Source: Bifidobacterium moukalabense DSM 27321 (GTDB taxonomy: Bacteria; Actinomycetota; Actinomycetes; Actinomycetales; Bifidobacteriaceae). Taken from it: a stretch of DNA of 64,000 nt. Location of the stretch: positions 62,001 through 126,000 of the forward strand of contig NZ_AZMV01000004.1 of assembly GCF_000522505.1 (NCBI RefSeq). The letters run 5' to 3'. Of this stretch, positions 25,275 to 36,561 are shown piece by piece; the stretch's first letter is position 1, and every line of letters starts with the position of its first letter. Under the pieces are notes generated by a model. That model worked only from the letters and a program-made list of their open reading frames with translations. It was not told the DNA's origin and made no database searches. The position numbers and the translations under genes are program-made.

Positions 25275-25987
25275 CCGGAATGAGGATGCGGCCGCCGTTG
25301 GACGCCACCATGTTGAAGCTCATAGCCCTTGTCTGCATGACCCTCGACCATGTCGGTGTCTTTCTTCTGCCGGACTTCATGGTCCTCCGTATGGCAGGCC
25401 GTCTCGCGTTCCCGATTTTCGCGTTCTTCATCGCCGAAGGCTGCGACCACACCCGGCACATGGCCCGTTATCTGCTTGCCGTGCTGTCGGTGGGCATGGT
25501 CTGCTCCAGTGCCTCCTATCTGGCCGAAGGTAGCCTATACCAGTCGATCATGATCACCTTCGCCTGCTCGATCGGGCTCATTCTTTCATTGGATAGGGCA
25601 CGCGCCGCCTTACCGGTACGCGTGCCGGCCGATGGATTGTGGTGCGCCATGTTCCTCATGCTGTTGTCGGCCTGCTTCCTGCTGTTCCGTATGCGAATCG
25701 TCCCGGGTTTGGAAACGGACTACGGATTCTGGGGCGTGCTCACGCCGGTGCTGGCCTGGCTGGGCGGAGACATGAAGCGGAGACTGTCCGGACTGGCCTT
25801 CGGCCTCGCACTCGTCTGCATCGCTCCGGGAGGCCTACCCCTCGGCGTGCAGGCATGCTCCTTTTTGGCCTTGCCATTGCTCTCCTTATACAACGGGCGG
25901 CGAGGCGAACATTCATACCGGATGTTCTTCTATGCGTACTACCCGCTTCACATAGCCGTGCTTCACGGCATCGGCACGCTCCTATGA
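25271..25987 (+). CDS. TraX-family membrane protein
   Basis: 238 residues with many membrane segments. The TraX-like start is [20 protein letters not shown] (conserved DH), then [21 protein letters not shown]. The C-terminal [15 protein letters not shown] matches the YxFYPLHLxxL motif. F-plasmid TraX acetylates pilin; chromosomal relatives are acyltransferase-3-like membrane proteins of unknown substrate. The ATG overlaps the stop of the osmolyte permease (ATGA), so it is cotranscribed with the transporter. Confidence 0.8.
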   Translation: MTGMRMRPPLDATMLKLIALVCMTLDHVGVFLLPDFMVLRMAGRLAFPIFAFFIAEGCDHTRHMARYLLAVLSVGMVCSSASYLAEGSLYQSIMITFACSIGLILSLDRARAALPVRVPADGLWCAMFLMLLSACFLLFRMRIVPGLETDYGFWGVLTPVLAWLGGDMKRRLSGLAFGLALVCIAPGGLPLGVQACSFLALPLLSLYNGRRGEHSYRMFFYAYYPLHIAVLHGIGTLL

Positions 25988-26193
25988 CCATTGGCGGGAA
26001 ACGATCGTCCCTCAATCCGCTACGCGCGATTTCGCCCTCCGACGAATGCAATGGACGAAGCCGGCGACCAAGGAGGGGAGGCCCCGTGCGTCTGTATACT
26101 TGACCGGTACGGCTGTCGGCCCGGAAGGGATGGGGAGGTCCCGGCATTCTGGCCTGTGCAAGGACTGGAACAAGTGAAGGGGAAGGCCCCACT

Positions 26194-27321
26194 GTGGAAA
26201 TCGAGGAGAAAAAGGTAGAGCTAATCGAACTGTTCTACGATCTGATCTACGTGTACGCGATTTCACGGCTGACAACCTTGGTCGAGGAACCCGAACACGG
26301 CGTGATACCGGTCGCCGACCTGCTGCGCTGGCTGGTGGTCTGTCTGGTGATTCTGCAGGCTTGGCTGTATCTGACCAATTACGTCAACCGGTACGGCGAA
26401 TGGCGTTGGTGGGAGTATCTGCTGACCGGGGCCAACATGTTCGCCGCCGTGTATATGTCCAACACAATCTCACGACGGTGGGATGAGATGTCCGGGACGT
26501 TCAATCTGGCGATGCTGTCGATGCTGGCGTGCGTGGCCCTCATGTATGCCGTGCACGCGGCCGAAGGCGGTGAACGGGCCGCCGCGGCGCGCAACTCCAT
26601 TACGATCCTGCTGGTCGACTGCCTGCTGTACCTGTGTGCGTTCGTGGCATCGCTTGTGAGCGCGGGCGCGATCGTGGTCTGGCTCGATGTGGCGGCGGTG
26701 GTCTGCGGTGCGTTCCTGCCGTTCTTCCTGCGGGGAAGATTCGACTACGGCATTATCAACTTTCCCCATCTTGCCGAACGGTTCGAGCTACTGACCATCA
26801 TCACCTTCGGCGAAGGCGTCGTGGGCATGACGGGATTCTTCGATCCCGCCCGCCCCACGCTGCGGCCGGTATTGGTGTTCCTGCTCATTGCGCTGATGTA
26901 TGGAGGGTATGTGCTGCAGCTGCATGTGCTGTCCGAACGACGGCGCGTGGATCGAGCCCTGAGACTGATGTTCAGCCACTATCTCATCGTCATGGCCGTC
27001 AATCTGGTGACCGTGTCGCTGTTGCTGCTGGAGAATTCGTCTGCGAATCGTACGTTCGTGGCGGTGTTGATGCTGGCATCGCTGGCGGTGTTCTATGCCG
27101 CGATGTACGCGGACAGCGTCTATTATCGCTCGGGAACGACCTTCACCGGTACGGATGGGTCCGCTGCCGTCATGTTTTTGCTCGTGGGCGGCGCGGTGAT
27201 GCTTCTGCCGTGGCCAGGCAACGGTTATGGCGTTCTGACGGGTGCGCTGACGGTCGCGGCCGGCAATTTCGTCATGTTGGAACGCAAGCGCAGACTTGGT
27301 TTACGCGACACGCATATATAG
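26194..27321 (+). CDS. LtrA-family (low temperature requirement A) membrane protein
   Basis: 375 residues. It begins VEIEEKKVELIELFYDLIYV, the LtrA signature (VE.iELFyDLifV), and later has AERFELLTIITFGEGVVGM, the second LtrA motif (RfgLltiivLGE). About ten membrane segments are present. LtrA was named from a Listeria cold-growth mutant; molecular function is unknown. A GTG start is used, with GAAGGGGAAGG upstream. Confidence 0.85.
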   Translation: MEIEEKKVELIELFYDLIYVYAISRLTTLVEEPEHGVIPVADLLRWLVVCLVILQAWLYLTNYVNRYGEWRWWEYLLTGANMFAAVYMSNTISRRWDEMSGTFNLAMLSMLACVALMYAVHAAEGGERAAAARNSITILLVDCLLYLCAFVASLVSAGAIVVWLDVAAVVCGAFLPFFLRGRFDYGIINFPHLAERFELLTIITFGEGVVGMTGFFDPARPTLRPVLVFLLIALMYGGYVLQLHVLSERRRVDRALRLMFSHYLIVMAVNLVTVSLLLLENSSANRTFVAVLMLASLAVFYAAMYADSVYYRSGTTFTGTDGSAAVMFLLVGGAVMLLPWPGNGYGVLTGALTVAAGNFVMLERKRRLGLRDTHI

Positions 27322-27527
27322 GCAGCTGCTACTATCATTTCAGAAAGAATCAGGAAGCGGACGGGCTAAGGTCGTCTGCTGCCGGCTTTACGCGGATTGA
27401 ATCTGAGTCTTGCAAGGGTGATGTTCGAGTCCCGTTCGGGGCGCGTACCCACGCATCGAATCAATCCGGGCCTAGGTTGGATTGGCGTCGAGCGGCTATA
27501 TGGGTGCGATAGTGGAAAGAGACTGAC

Positions 27528-28304
27528 ATGGCTGCAAGGAAGAAGACCACGGATCCGGCTGAAGTGAGCGAGGTGCTCACCGACGAAGAGCTCAAGGCCG
27601 CTGCGGCGCCTGAAGAGGCCTCCACCAAGGAGGGCGAGCCTCGTAAGCGTACCGTTGTGGTGGCCGAAGACGAATCGGTGAATCGTATGGATCTGGTCGC
27701 CATGCTTGAAGACAATGGCTACGAAGTCGTCGGCGAGGCCGCCAACGGCGAGGAGGCCATCGAACTGACCCGTAAGTATCGTCCGGACGTGGTGTGCATG
27801 GACGTGAAGATGCCGCGTACCGACGGCATCACCGCGGCCGGCGTGATCTGCGATGAGAACATCGCCCCGGTTGTCATGCTTACCGCATTCTCCCAGCCGG
27901 ATCTGGTCAAGCAGGCTACCGGCGCAGGGGCCATGGCATATGTGACCAAGCCATACGAGGAGTCCAAGCTGTTGCCGGCGCTCGAAGTGGCCATGGGCCG
28001 TTTCGCGGAGATCAACGATTTGCTCGACAACGTGGAACGTAGCGAATCCAAGTTGCGTGACACCGAGGAGCAGCTCAAGAAGGCCGAGGAACAGCTCAAG
28101 AAAGCCGAGGAGACCCTTGAGGAGCGCAAGCTCGTCGATCGTGCCAAGGGCCTGCTGATGGACAAGGCGGACTTCTCCGAGCAGGGCGCCTTCCGTTGGA
28201 TTCAGAAGACCTCCATGGATCAGCGCATTCCGAAGAAGCGCCTGGCCATGGCCATTATCGCCAAATATGGCGAACAGAAGTCGGAAGCAGAGGATGAGCG
28301 CTAA
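27528..28304 (+). CDS. Response regulator with ANTAR RNA-binding domain (PdtaR-like)
   Basis: 258 residues. A disordered N-terminal tail (1-40) is followed by a receiver domain with TVVVAEDESVNRMDLVAML, the phosphoacceptor in VCMDVKMPRTDG, T in VMLTAFSQPDL and K in AYVTKPYEESK. A coiled coil holds an imperfect repeat (EEQLKKAEEQLKKAEE). The C-terminal ANTAR domain is LVDRAKGLLMDKADFSEQGA. ANTAR proteins bind paired hairpins and prevent transcription termination. Mycobacterial PdtaR pairs with the kinase PdtaS; no kinase is adjacent here. polA begins inside its 3' end. Confidence 0.88.
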   Translation: MAARKKTTDPAEVSEVLTDEELKAAAAPEEASTKEGEPRKRTVVVAEDESVNRMDLVAMLEDNGYEVVGEAANGEEAIELTRKYRPDVVCMDVKMPRTDGITAAGVICDENIAPVVMLTAFSQPDLVKQATGAGAMAYVTKPYEESKLLPALEVAMGRFAEINDLLDNVERSESKLRDTEEQLKKAEEQLKKAEETLEERKLVDRAKGLLMDKADFSEQGAFRWIQKTSMDQRIPKKRLAMAIIAKYGEQKSEAEDER

Positions 28305-31146
28305 CACAGCAACTGTGGAAGGCACCTCACGCGGAACGCTATTGGTCGTTGATGGCCATTCTTTGGCGTTCCGCGCTTTTTTTGCCTTGCCCGTAGAGAA
28401 TTTCAGCACTTCGTCCGGTCAGGCCACCAATGCGGTGTGGGGCTTTGCCACCATGCTGGCGCAGGTGATCGATACCGAACATCCCGACCATCTGGCGGTG
28501 GCGTTCGATGTCAAAGGCGGTACTTTCCGCAGTGCGATGCTACCGCAATACAAAGGCACGCGAGAGGCCGCTCCGGAGGATCTGCTCAGTCAGCTGCCTT
28601 TGATTCAGAGGATGCTGTCCGCCTTGGGCGTCACCTATATCGAACAGCCTGGTTATGAGGGCGACGATGTGATCGGCACCCTGGCGACCATGGGAGACAA
28701 GGCCGGATACCGCACGTTGGTGTTGTCAGGCGATCGCGACGCATTCCAGCTGATCAACGACAACATCACCGTATTGTATCCGGGCCATCATTTCAAGGAT
28801 CTGAAGCATATGACCCCTGAGGCGGTGGTGGAGAAATACCATGTCACACCGGAACAGTACCCCGATCTGGCCGCGTTACGTGGTGAAACCGCCGACAATA
28901 TTCCGGGTGTGCCGGGCGTAGGCGACGGGTTCGCCGCAAAATGGATCAACCAGTATGGCGGACTTGACCAGATCATCGAGCATGCCGACGAAATTACCGG
29001 CAAGAAGGGCGAAGCCCTGCGTGAGAACATCGAACAGGTCAAGTTGAATCGTTCCGTGAACGCATTGGTGCGTGACCTCGAACTTGGCGTGGCGCTTGAC
29101 GATCTGACCTTCGGCACCGTTGACGCCGCACAGCTTAATACACTGTTTTCCACGTTGGAATTCGGCGTCCGCACCAGAAATCGCGTGCTGAAGACCTTCA
29201 ACGCGAGCCAGTCGGCGGCAGGCGCCACGGTCCAGGCGGAATCCAATCGGCTTGTGATGCCGGAGGTCACGGCGATCACCCATGGAGACGATCTGCGCAC
29301 ATGGGTCGATAAGAACATGCCACCCGCCGATGAACATCTGCATGGGGACGATGAGGACGCGAATCCGGCCATCGATGCCGGATCCTTCAGCGAGAGCACC
29401 GCGACATGCGTCGATGCCGTCAACCATTCATGGGTTCTGCAGGCCGAAGGCGATGCCAAGCCCGGCAATGCCGTCATGACGTCGCTGATGCTGATGGTGA
29501 ACGGTCAAGGTGCGCAGATCGAGCATATCGACGACTCGATCGCGAGCGAACTCCAGCGCGTGCTCGATGAATACCATCGTTCCATGGTGGTGCACGGCTA
29601 CAAGGAACAGCAGCATCTGCTCGAATCCGCGGGCATGGCTTTGCCGACACCGTTGTTCGATACCAAGTTGGCGGGGTATCTGGTGCATCCGGATTTCCAT
29701 GCGGAATCGCTTGAACAGGCGGCCGGCCACTTCCTTGACCTGCACTTCGAGGAACAGGGGTCCGCAGCCACGCAGGGCACGCTTGACCTAGATGACATGG
29801 AGGAATCTTCGAACACGCACGTCGATGAGTTGCAGCGGCATACAGCCATCATCGATACGTTGGCGAGCGTTCTGGCGGACCTGCTGGATCAGCGTGCACA
29901 GTTCGGTCTGCTCAAGTCCATCGAGCTGCCCGTATCGAAGGTGCTGTACGACATGGAGCATGCAGGCGCCCAGGTCGACATGATGCGTCTGAACGGAATG
30001 CGTGACCAGTTCGCAGCCGATGCGCGCCAGGCTCAGGAAATCGCCTGGGAAAGCGCCGGCGAACGTGTGAATCTACAAAGCCCCAAGCAGCTGCGGAAGA
30101 TCCTGTTCGAAGACATGGGACTGAAACCCACCAGGAAGACCAAGTCGGGCTCCTACACCACGAATGCGGCCGCATTGCAGACATTGTACGAGCATTCCAT
30201 CGATAACGAACGTGCGAACCAGTTCCTGGGCGCTCTGCTCAGGCACCGCGAGACCAACAAACTCAAACAGATCGTGCAGACGCTGATCGATGCCGTGAAT
30301 CCTCGTGACGGACGTATCCACACGACTTTCGAACAGACGGTTGCCGCGACTGGCAGACTCAGTTCCGTGGACCCGAATCTGCAGAACATCCCCAACCGTA
30401 ATGCGGCAGGTCGGGAGATTCGCTCGGCATTCGTGCCGGGGGAGGGGTATGAGTCATTGCTCAGCTCCGACTATTCGCAGGTGGAACTGCGCATCATGGC
30501 GGATCTTTCCGGCGATGAGGCGCTGATCGAAGCATTCCGCTCCGGTAGGGACTTCCACAAATATGTGGCCAGTCTGGTCTATGGCATTCCCGTCGAGGAG
30601 ATCACCTCGGACCAGCGTAGCCACGTCAAGGCGATGAGCTACGGCCTGGCCTACGGTCTGAGCACCTATGGACTCTCCCAGCAGCTCAAGATTGCTCCGA
30701 AAGAGGCGGAGTCGTTGAGGAACCAGTACTTTGCGACCTTCGGCAAAGTGCATGAGTATCTTGAATCGCTGGTCTCCACCGCACGCGAGAAGGGCTATAC
30801 CGAAACGATTTACGGCCGTCGCAGGTATTTCCCCGGATTGAAGTCGCCGAATCGTGCGGTCCGGGATGCGGCCGAACGTGCCGCACTGAACGCCCCGATT
30901 CAGGGATCGGCCGCGGACATCATGAAGATCGCCATGATCCGTGCGGCGGAATCGTTGCGCGAAGCGAGGCTGAAGAGTCGCATCATCCTGCAGATCCATG
31001 ACGAACTTGTAGTGGAGATCGCCCCCGGCGAGGCCGAGCAAGCCACCACATTGGTCAGGGACGCGATGGAACACGCCGTGACGATGGCCGTGCCGCTGGA
31101 TGTCTCCACCGGCATCGGCTCGGATTGGCAGCTTGCGGCGCACTGA
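28294..31146 (+). CDS. polA: DNA polymerase I
   Basis: 950 residues. The 5'-nuclease domain (to about 320) has GYEGDDVIGTLATM and LRGETADNIPGVPGVGDGFA. The middle domain aligns with the 3'-5' exonuclease fold but has no clear exonuclease acidic set. The polymerase domain has DYSQVELRIMADLSGD (motif A), SHVKAMSYGLAYGLSTYG (motif B) and IHDELVVEI (motif C). It fills Okazaki gaps and repair patches. ATG 28294 overlaps the ANTAR gene by 11 bases; the earlier in-frame ATG 28267 would add nine odd residues. Confidence 0.95.
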   Translation: MSANTATVEGTSRGTLLVVDGHSLAFRAFFALPVENFSTSSGQATNAVWGFATMLAQVIDTEHPDHLAVAFDVKGGTFRSAMLPQYKGTREAAPEDLLSQLPLIQRMLSALGVTYIEQPGYEGDDVIGTLATMGDKAGYRTLVLSGDRDAFQLINDNITVLYPGHHFKDLKHMTPEAVVEKYHVTPEQYPDLAALRGETADNIPGVPGVGDGFAAKWINQYGGLDQIIEHADEITGKKGEALRENIEQVKLNRSVNALVRDLELGVALDDLTFGTVDAAQLNTLFSTLEFGVRTRNRVLKTFNASQSAAGATVQAESNRLVMPEVTAITHGDDLRTWVDKNMPPADEHLHGDDEDANPAIDAGSFSESTATCVDAVNHSWVLQAEGDAKPGNAVMTSLMLMVNGQGAQIEHIDDSIASELQRVLDEYHRSMVVHGYKEQQHLLESAGMALPTPLFDTKLAGYLVHPDFHAESLEQAAGHFLDLHFEEQGSAATQGTLDLDDMEESSNTHVDELQRHTAIIDTLASVLADLLDQRAQFGLLKSIELPVSKVLYDMEHAGAQVDMMRLNGMRDQFAADARQAQEIAWESAGERVNLQSPKQLRKILFEDMGLKPTRKTKSGSYTTNAAALQTLYEHSIDNERANQFLGALLRHRETNKLKQIVQTLIDAVNPRDGRIHTTFEQTVAATGRLSSVDPNLQNIPNRNAAGREIRSAFVPGEGYESLLSSDYSQVELRIMADLSGDEALIEAFRSGRDFHKYVASLVYGIPVEEITSDQRSHVKAMSYGLAYGLSTYGLSQQLKIAPKEAESLRNQYFATFGKVHEYLESLVSTAREKGYTETIYGRRRYFPGLKSPNRAVRDAAERAALNAPIQGSAADIMKIAMIRAAESLREARLKSRIILQIHDELVVEIAPGEAEQATTLVRDAMEHAVTMAVPLDVSTGIGSDWQLAAH

Positions 31147-31167
31147 CCGCAATCAGGAAGGAATGTA

Positions 31168-32073
31168 ATGGCAAACCTCAAACAGGTCGTCGACGTACTG
31201 GAAACGCTGTACCCGCTGCGATATGCGGAGGAATGGGACGAGCCCGGTCTGATTGTGGGAGATCTTCGGCATGAGGTTTCCAATATCGCATTCGCGGCCG
31301 ACCCCTCCATGGCGGTGATAGACGAGGCCGTCGCCAACCATGCCGATCTGCTGATCTGCCATCACCCGCTGTTTTTCCATTCCGTGCATACCGTTTCCGG
31401 GTTCGGATTCCGTGGCGAAATCGTACGCAAGCTCAATGAGGCGGGATGCGCCCTGTGGGTGGGGCATACGAACGCCGACGCCTCATATCGGGGTGTCGGT
31501 CAGGCGGCCGCCGATATGTTCGGTTTGGAGGATCAGCGCCCGCTGGTGCCCATCGATGATGCGAAGGCCGAGCATGCGGTCGGATTGGGACGTGTGGGGC
31601 GTTTGCCGGAACCGATGCCTCTGTGCGATTTCGCCCGTCGTGTGGCGGATGCGTTGCCTTATACCGAACTCGGTGTACAGGTTTGCGGCGAACTTGATGC
31701 TCCGGTGCATACGGTGGCCGTGCTCCCCGGTTCCGGAGACTCATTGTTCGATGAGGTTCGTGCCGCGGGAGTGGACGTGTATGTGACCAGCGACCTGCGC
31801 CACCATCCGGTGACGGATGCCATTGAACAGGCCAGATACGAATCTTCCATGCGTGCCCAGGGGGTGCTCATCGGCCAAGGTGATGTTCAGGTACGCCCCG
31901 CGTTCATCAACACGCCTCATAGCGCCATCGAATCCATGTGGTTCCAATACGCGATGGGCGATGTACCCCGCGCCGTGGCGGAAACCACCGGTGACATTCC
32001 AGCCGTACGGTGGATCTCCATGAACACCGATCCGTGGAACCTGGTATTGCCGTCAAGCGGTCAGGAGCGCTGA
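31168..32073 (+). CDS. Nif3-like dinuclear metal centre protein (YbgI family)
   Basis: 301 residues. N-terminal YAEEWDEPGLIVG and LLICHHPLFFHSV carry the paired metal-binding histidines; VGHTNADASYRGVGQ and C-terminal segments complete the fold. The family forms toroidal hexamers with a di-metal site and has been linked to GTP cyclohydrolase-type chemistry, but the role is unsettled. It follows polA by 21 bases and ends 2 bases before the NUDIX gene, so the three form an operon. Confidence 0.88.
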   Translation: MANLKQVVDVLETLYPLRYAEEWDEPGLIVGDLRHEVSNIAFAADPSMAVIDEAVANHADLLICHHPLFFHSVHTVSGFGFRGEIVRKLNEAGCALWVGHTNADASYRGVGQAAADMFGLEDQRPLVPIDDAKAEHAVGLGRVGRLPEPMPLCDFARRVADALPYTELGVQVCGELDAPVHTVAVLPGSGDSLFDEVRAAGVDVYVTSDLRHHPVTDAIEQARYESSMRAQGVLIGQGDVQVRPAFINTPHSAIESMWFQYAMGDVPRAVAETTGDIPAVRWISMNTDPWNLVLPSSGQER

Positions 32074-32075
32074 GC

Positions 32076-32705
32076 ATGAGCGCCGATGAAGTGAACAGGG
32101 CGTTGAAACGCTCCGGTGACGGCATCGATATGGAATGTCCCGTCACGGTGGTGAGTCGCGAGTTGGTGTACCAGGGGGCGATCTTCAGCGTCGAGGATAT
32201 GCGGCTCGCGCTTCACCTGCACCATGGCGGGCAGACGGTGATTCGCAGGCAGGTCATGCGGCATGCACCCTGCGTGGTCATGCTGGTGCATGACCTTGAA
32301 CGGGACCTGTACCTGATCGAACGGGAATACCGCGTCGGAAGCGATATGTTCGCCTATGGTCTTCCCGCCGGGCTCATCGATGATGGAGAAGACGTCGAAC
32401 AGGCCGCGCTGCGTGAACTCGTCGAGGAAACCGGAGTGCAGCCCGCCGGCGGCGACGACATCACCTTCGATCATGTGGGGGAGTTCTACTCGTCGGAGGG
32501 CATGACCGACGAGCTGGCCCATATCATGGTCATCCATCTTGGCGCCTGGCAATCCGTCGAACGGCATTTCGATGCCGACGAGCATGTCGAATCCGCATGG
32601 ATCACCTGGGAGCGGCTACGGAAGACGCGTATCACCGCATCCAATTCGATGATTGCGATTCAGCATGAGCAGATTCGCCGAATGCAGGGGAATACAAGGC
32701 CATAA
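32076..32705 (+). CDS. NUDIX hydrolase, ADP-ribose pyrophosphatase-like
   Basis: 209 residues. The Nudix box is complete: GLIDDGEDVEQAALRELVEE followed by TG. An upstream strand carries VVMLVHDLERDLYLIEREYR, and the acidic loop FYSSEGMTDELAHI is typical of ADP-ribose or nucleoside-diphosphate-sugar hydrolases. ATG 32076 lies 2 bases after the Nif3-like stop; the frame is open further upstream within that gene but not expected to be used. Confidence 0.88.
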   Translation: MSADEVNRALKRSGDGIDMECPVTVVSRELVYQGAIFSVEDMRLALHLHHGGQTVIRRQVMRHAPCVVMLVHDLERDLYLIEREYRVGSDMFAYGLPAGLIDDGEDVEQAALRELVEETGVQPAGGDDITFDHVGEFYSSEGMTDELAHIMVIHLGAWQSVERHFDADEHVESAWITWERLRKTRITASNSMIAIQHEQIRRMQGNTRP

Positions 32706-32783
32706 AGCTTCGAGCCATACCACAATCGCCGGAAAAATCGCAGATAGGCCAATTTCACGCGAAGTCGTGAGATACTTAAAAGT

Positions 32784-34928
<2,145 letters not shown>

Positions 34929-34943
34929 CGGTCACGGATGACC

Positions 34944-34995
34944 AAAGGCGGTGGGTCCGTCCATATTCGCGAATATGGACGGACCCACCGCCTTT
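34944..34995. terminator. Perfect 52-nt palindromic bidirectional terminator
   Basis: A 26-bp arm beginning AAAGGCGGTGGGTCCGTCC is repeated perfectly inverted around TTCGCGAA, with A and T runs at the ends. It lies between convergent glgX (+) and the membrane protein gene (-). Confidence 0.9.
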
Positions 34996-35007
34996 TTGAA
35001 AACGTAC

Positions 35008-36177
35008 TCAGCGTTCGGCGGCCAGACGTGAGGTCATGCCCGGAATGATGGCGTTCGTCTCGACAGCGTCTTCGACGTTCTTCATTCCGTCCGTCTGCGC
35101 CAGCACCAGCTGTGTCTGCACGCGATCGGCCTCAATGGCGGCGATCTGACGGGAGAAGATGATGAACCAGCCGAGGAACATCAGACCTGCCAGCGCCTCG
35201 ACGTTCGTCAACGTATTGTGCCCGCCCAGCCACTGGAATCCGGCGAAGGCACCGACGGCGATCGCGAGATCCGACACGACATACACCGCTTTGGACAGTT
35301 GCGGGGCGAGCCAAGGCAGCCCTATCAGCAGCACGCTCATCAGGCAGGGAAGCCCTCGGGCGAACACGTTATGCAGAATCGGATGAGGCGTATAGCGGAA
35401 CATGCCGATGCCGATGAAGGCGATGCCGGCCAATGTCAGCATGAACGCCAACAGCAGGATTCGCACTCTGAAATGCCTGGGGGATTCGTCCAACCCGGTC
35501 TGCCGCGCATATTCCCGACGCAGCCTGTTGGTGGTGATCAGCTCGGAGATCGCGAAGTAGCTGATAATGATGATGCAGATGCCGGCCAGCATCAATGTGG
35601 AGTTGAACATGCGCGCCGCGAACGTGGTACGGTCGCCCAGTTGGGAGAAGTTGTTGTTATACCAATACGGATCGTCCGAAGTAAGTCCGGCGATGCTCAC
35701 GCCCGACACTACGAAGAACGGCAGCAATGCGGCGATGGTCTTGGCGTCCATCAGTTCCGCCTGTACGAAGGTGATGTAGCCCACGACACCCGCTATGCCG
35801 GCGCAGAGCATCGACAGATAGCCGTTAAGCGTGCGTGTGCCCATGATGCCGTTGATGATGGAAAGCATCATGAATGATGTGACGAAGATCGTGGAGGCGT
35901 AAACCATCGAAAGGGCCAGGATCTCGAATATACGGCGGATTGGAACCATCCAGCCATGTTTCAGTGTGAGCGAACGGGATTTGCGCGCATAGCCCAAACT
36001 GAAGGAGACCACGCCACAGGCGGCCACGATGCCGGAACAGACGGTGAACAGGCGCTGGCTGACGCGCCAGATGGCCGGAGCGTACTGCATGTACAGGCTC
36101 ATGGCGAAACCTGCGACCACAGCGCAGATCATGAAGGAGATGATGCCGGAGGTCTCGGCCTGTTGATGACGTCCCAT
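35008..36177 (-). CDS. Polytopic membrane protein of unknown function
   Basis: 389 residues with about nine or ten hydrophobic segments, e.g. GIISFMICAVVAGFAMSLYM, LFTVCSGIVAACGVVSFSLG, and TLMLAGICIIIISYFAISEL. The central FSQLGDRTTFAARMFNSTLM recalls DUF998-like proteins, but the match is loose. The C-terminal tail is hydrophilic (about 45 residues). No transport or catalytic motif is evident. It is transcribed alone, divergent from tRNA-Pro. Confidence 0.7.
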   Translation of the reverse strand: MGRHQQAETSGIISFMICAVVAGFAMSLYMQYAPAIWRVSQRLFTVCSGIVAACGVVSFSLGYARKSRSLTLKHGWMVPIRRIFEILALSMVYASTIFVTSFMMLSIINGIMGTRTLNGYLSMLCAGIAGVVGYITFVQAELMDAKTIAALLPFFVVSGVSIAGLTSDDPYWYNNNFSQLGDRTTFAARMFNSTLMLAGICIIIISYFAISELITTNRLRREYARQTGLDESPRHFRVRILLLAFMLTLAGIAFIGIGMFRYTPHPILHNVFARGLPCLMSVLLIGLPWLAPQLSKAVYVVSDLAIAVGAFAGFQWLGGHNTLTNVEALAGLMFLGWFIIFSRQIAAIEADRVQTQLVLAQTDGMKNVEDAVETNAIIPGMTSRLAAER

Positions 36178-36283
36178 ATCCGCCCCTTCTTGTTAAACCA
36201 CTCGCCATTCTAGCCTGTCGTTGTCCAAACATACGCTACAATAGTTCCTTGTGCTCATGCGCAAATTGCGTTTCGAACACGAA

Positions 36284-36357
36284 CGGGCTGTAGCGCAGTT
36301 TGGTAGCGCGTCTGCTTTGGGAGCAGAATGTCGCAGGTTCAAATCCTGTCAGCCCGA
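36284..36357 (+). tRNA. tRNA-Pro (anticodon UGG)
   Basis: Acceptor CGGGCTG pairs with CAGCCCG, discriminator A. The D arm is GCGC-AGTTTGGTA-GCGC, the anticodon arm TCTGC-TTTGGGA-GCAGA with TGG, and the T arm CAGG-TTCAAAT-CCTG. All stems are perfect. CCA is not encoded (CAA follows). Confidence 0.97.
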
Positions 36358-36361
36358 CAAA

Positions 36362-36405
36362 AAGCCCGGAATTCCAACAGTTGTAATACCTAGGATTCCG
36401 GGTTT
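36362..36405 (+). terminator. Terminator-like hairpin after tRNA-Pro
   Basis: AAGCCCGGAAT pairs with ATTCCGGGTTT around a 22-base loop, immediately downstream of the tRNA and ending in TTT. Confidence 0.6.
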
Positions 36406-36561
36406 CATTGTCCTTGGGCACAGCAGGGCACAATGACCGCATAACCTCCTCGATTTCAGCCGTCCATTCCGCGCTCGCGGAACGCACCAATCTCGTTCAC
36501 TATGCCATCCAAGGCGAGACAAACACGATGTCTTCTGCAGGCTTTGGTTACGATGGGGGAT

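Noticed and set aside
27405..27447. tRNA-like GTTCGAGTCCCGTTCGGGGC upstream of the ANTAR gene
   Set aside because: The T stem does not pair and no acceptor or D arm fits; chance or a very old remnant.
28041..28120. Repeat EEQLKKAEEQLKKAEE as a tandem-repeat insertion
   Set aside because: Ordinary coiled-coil linker between receiver and ANTAR domains.
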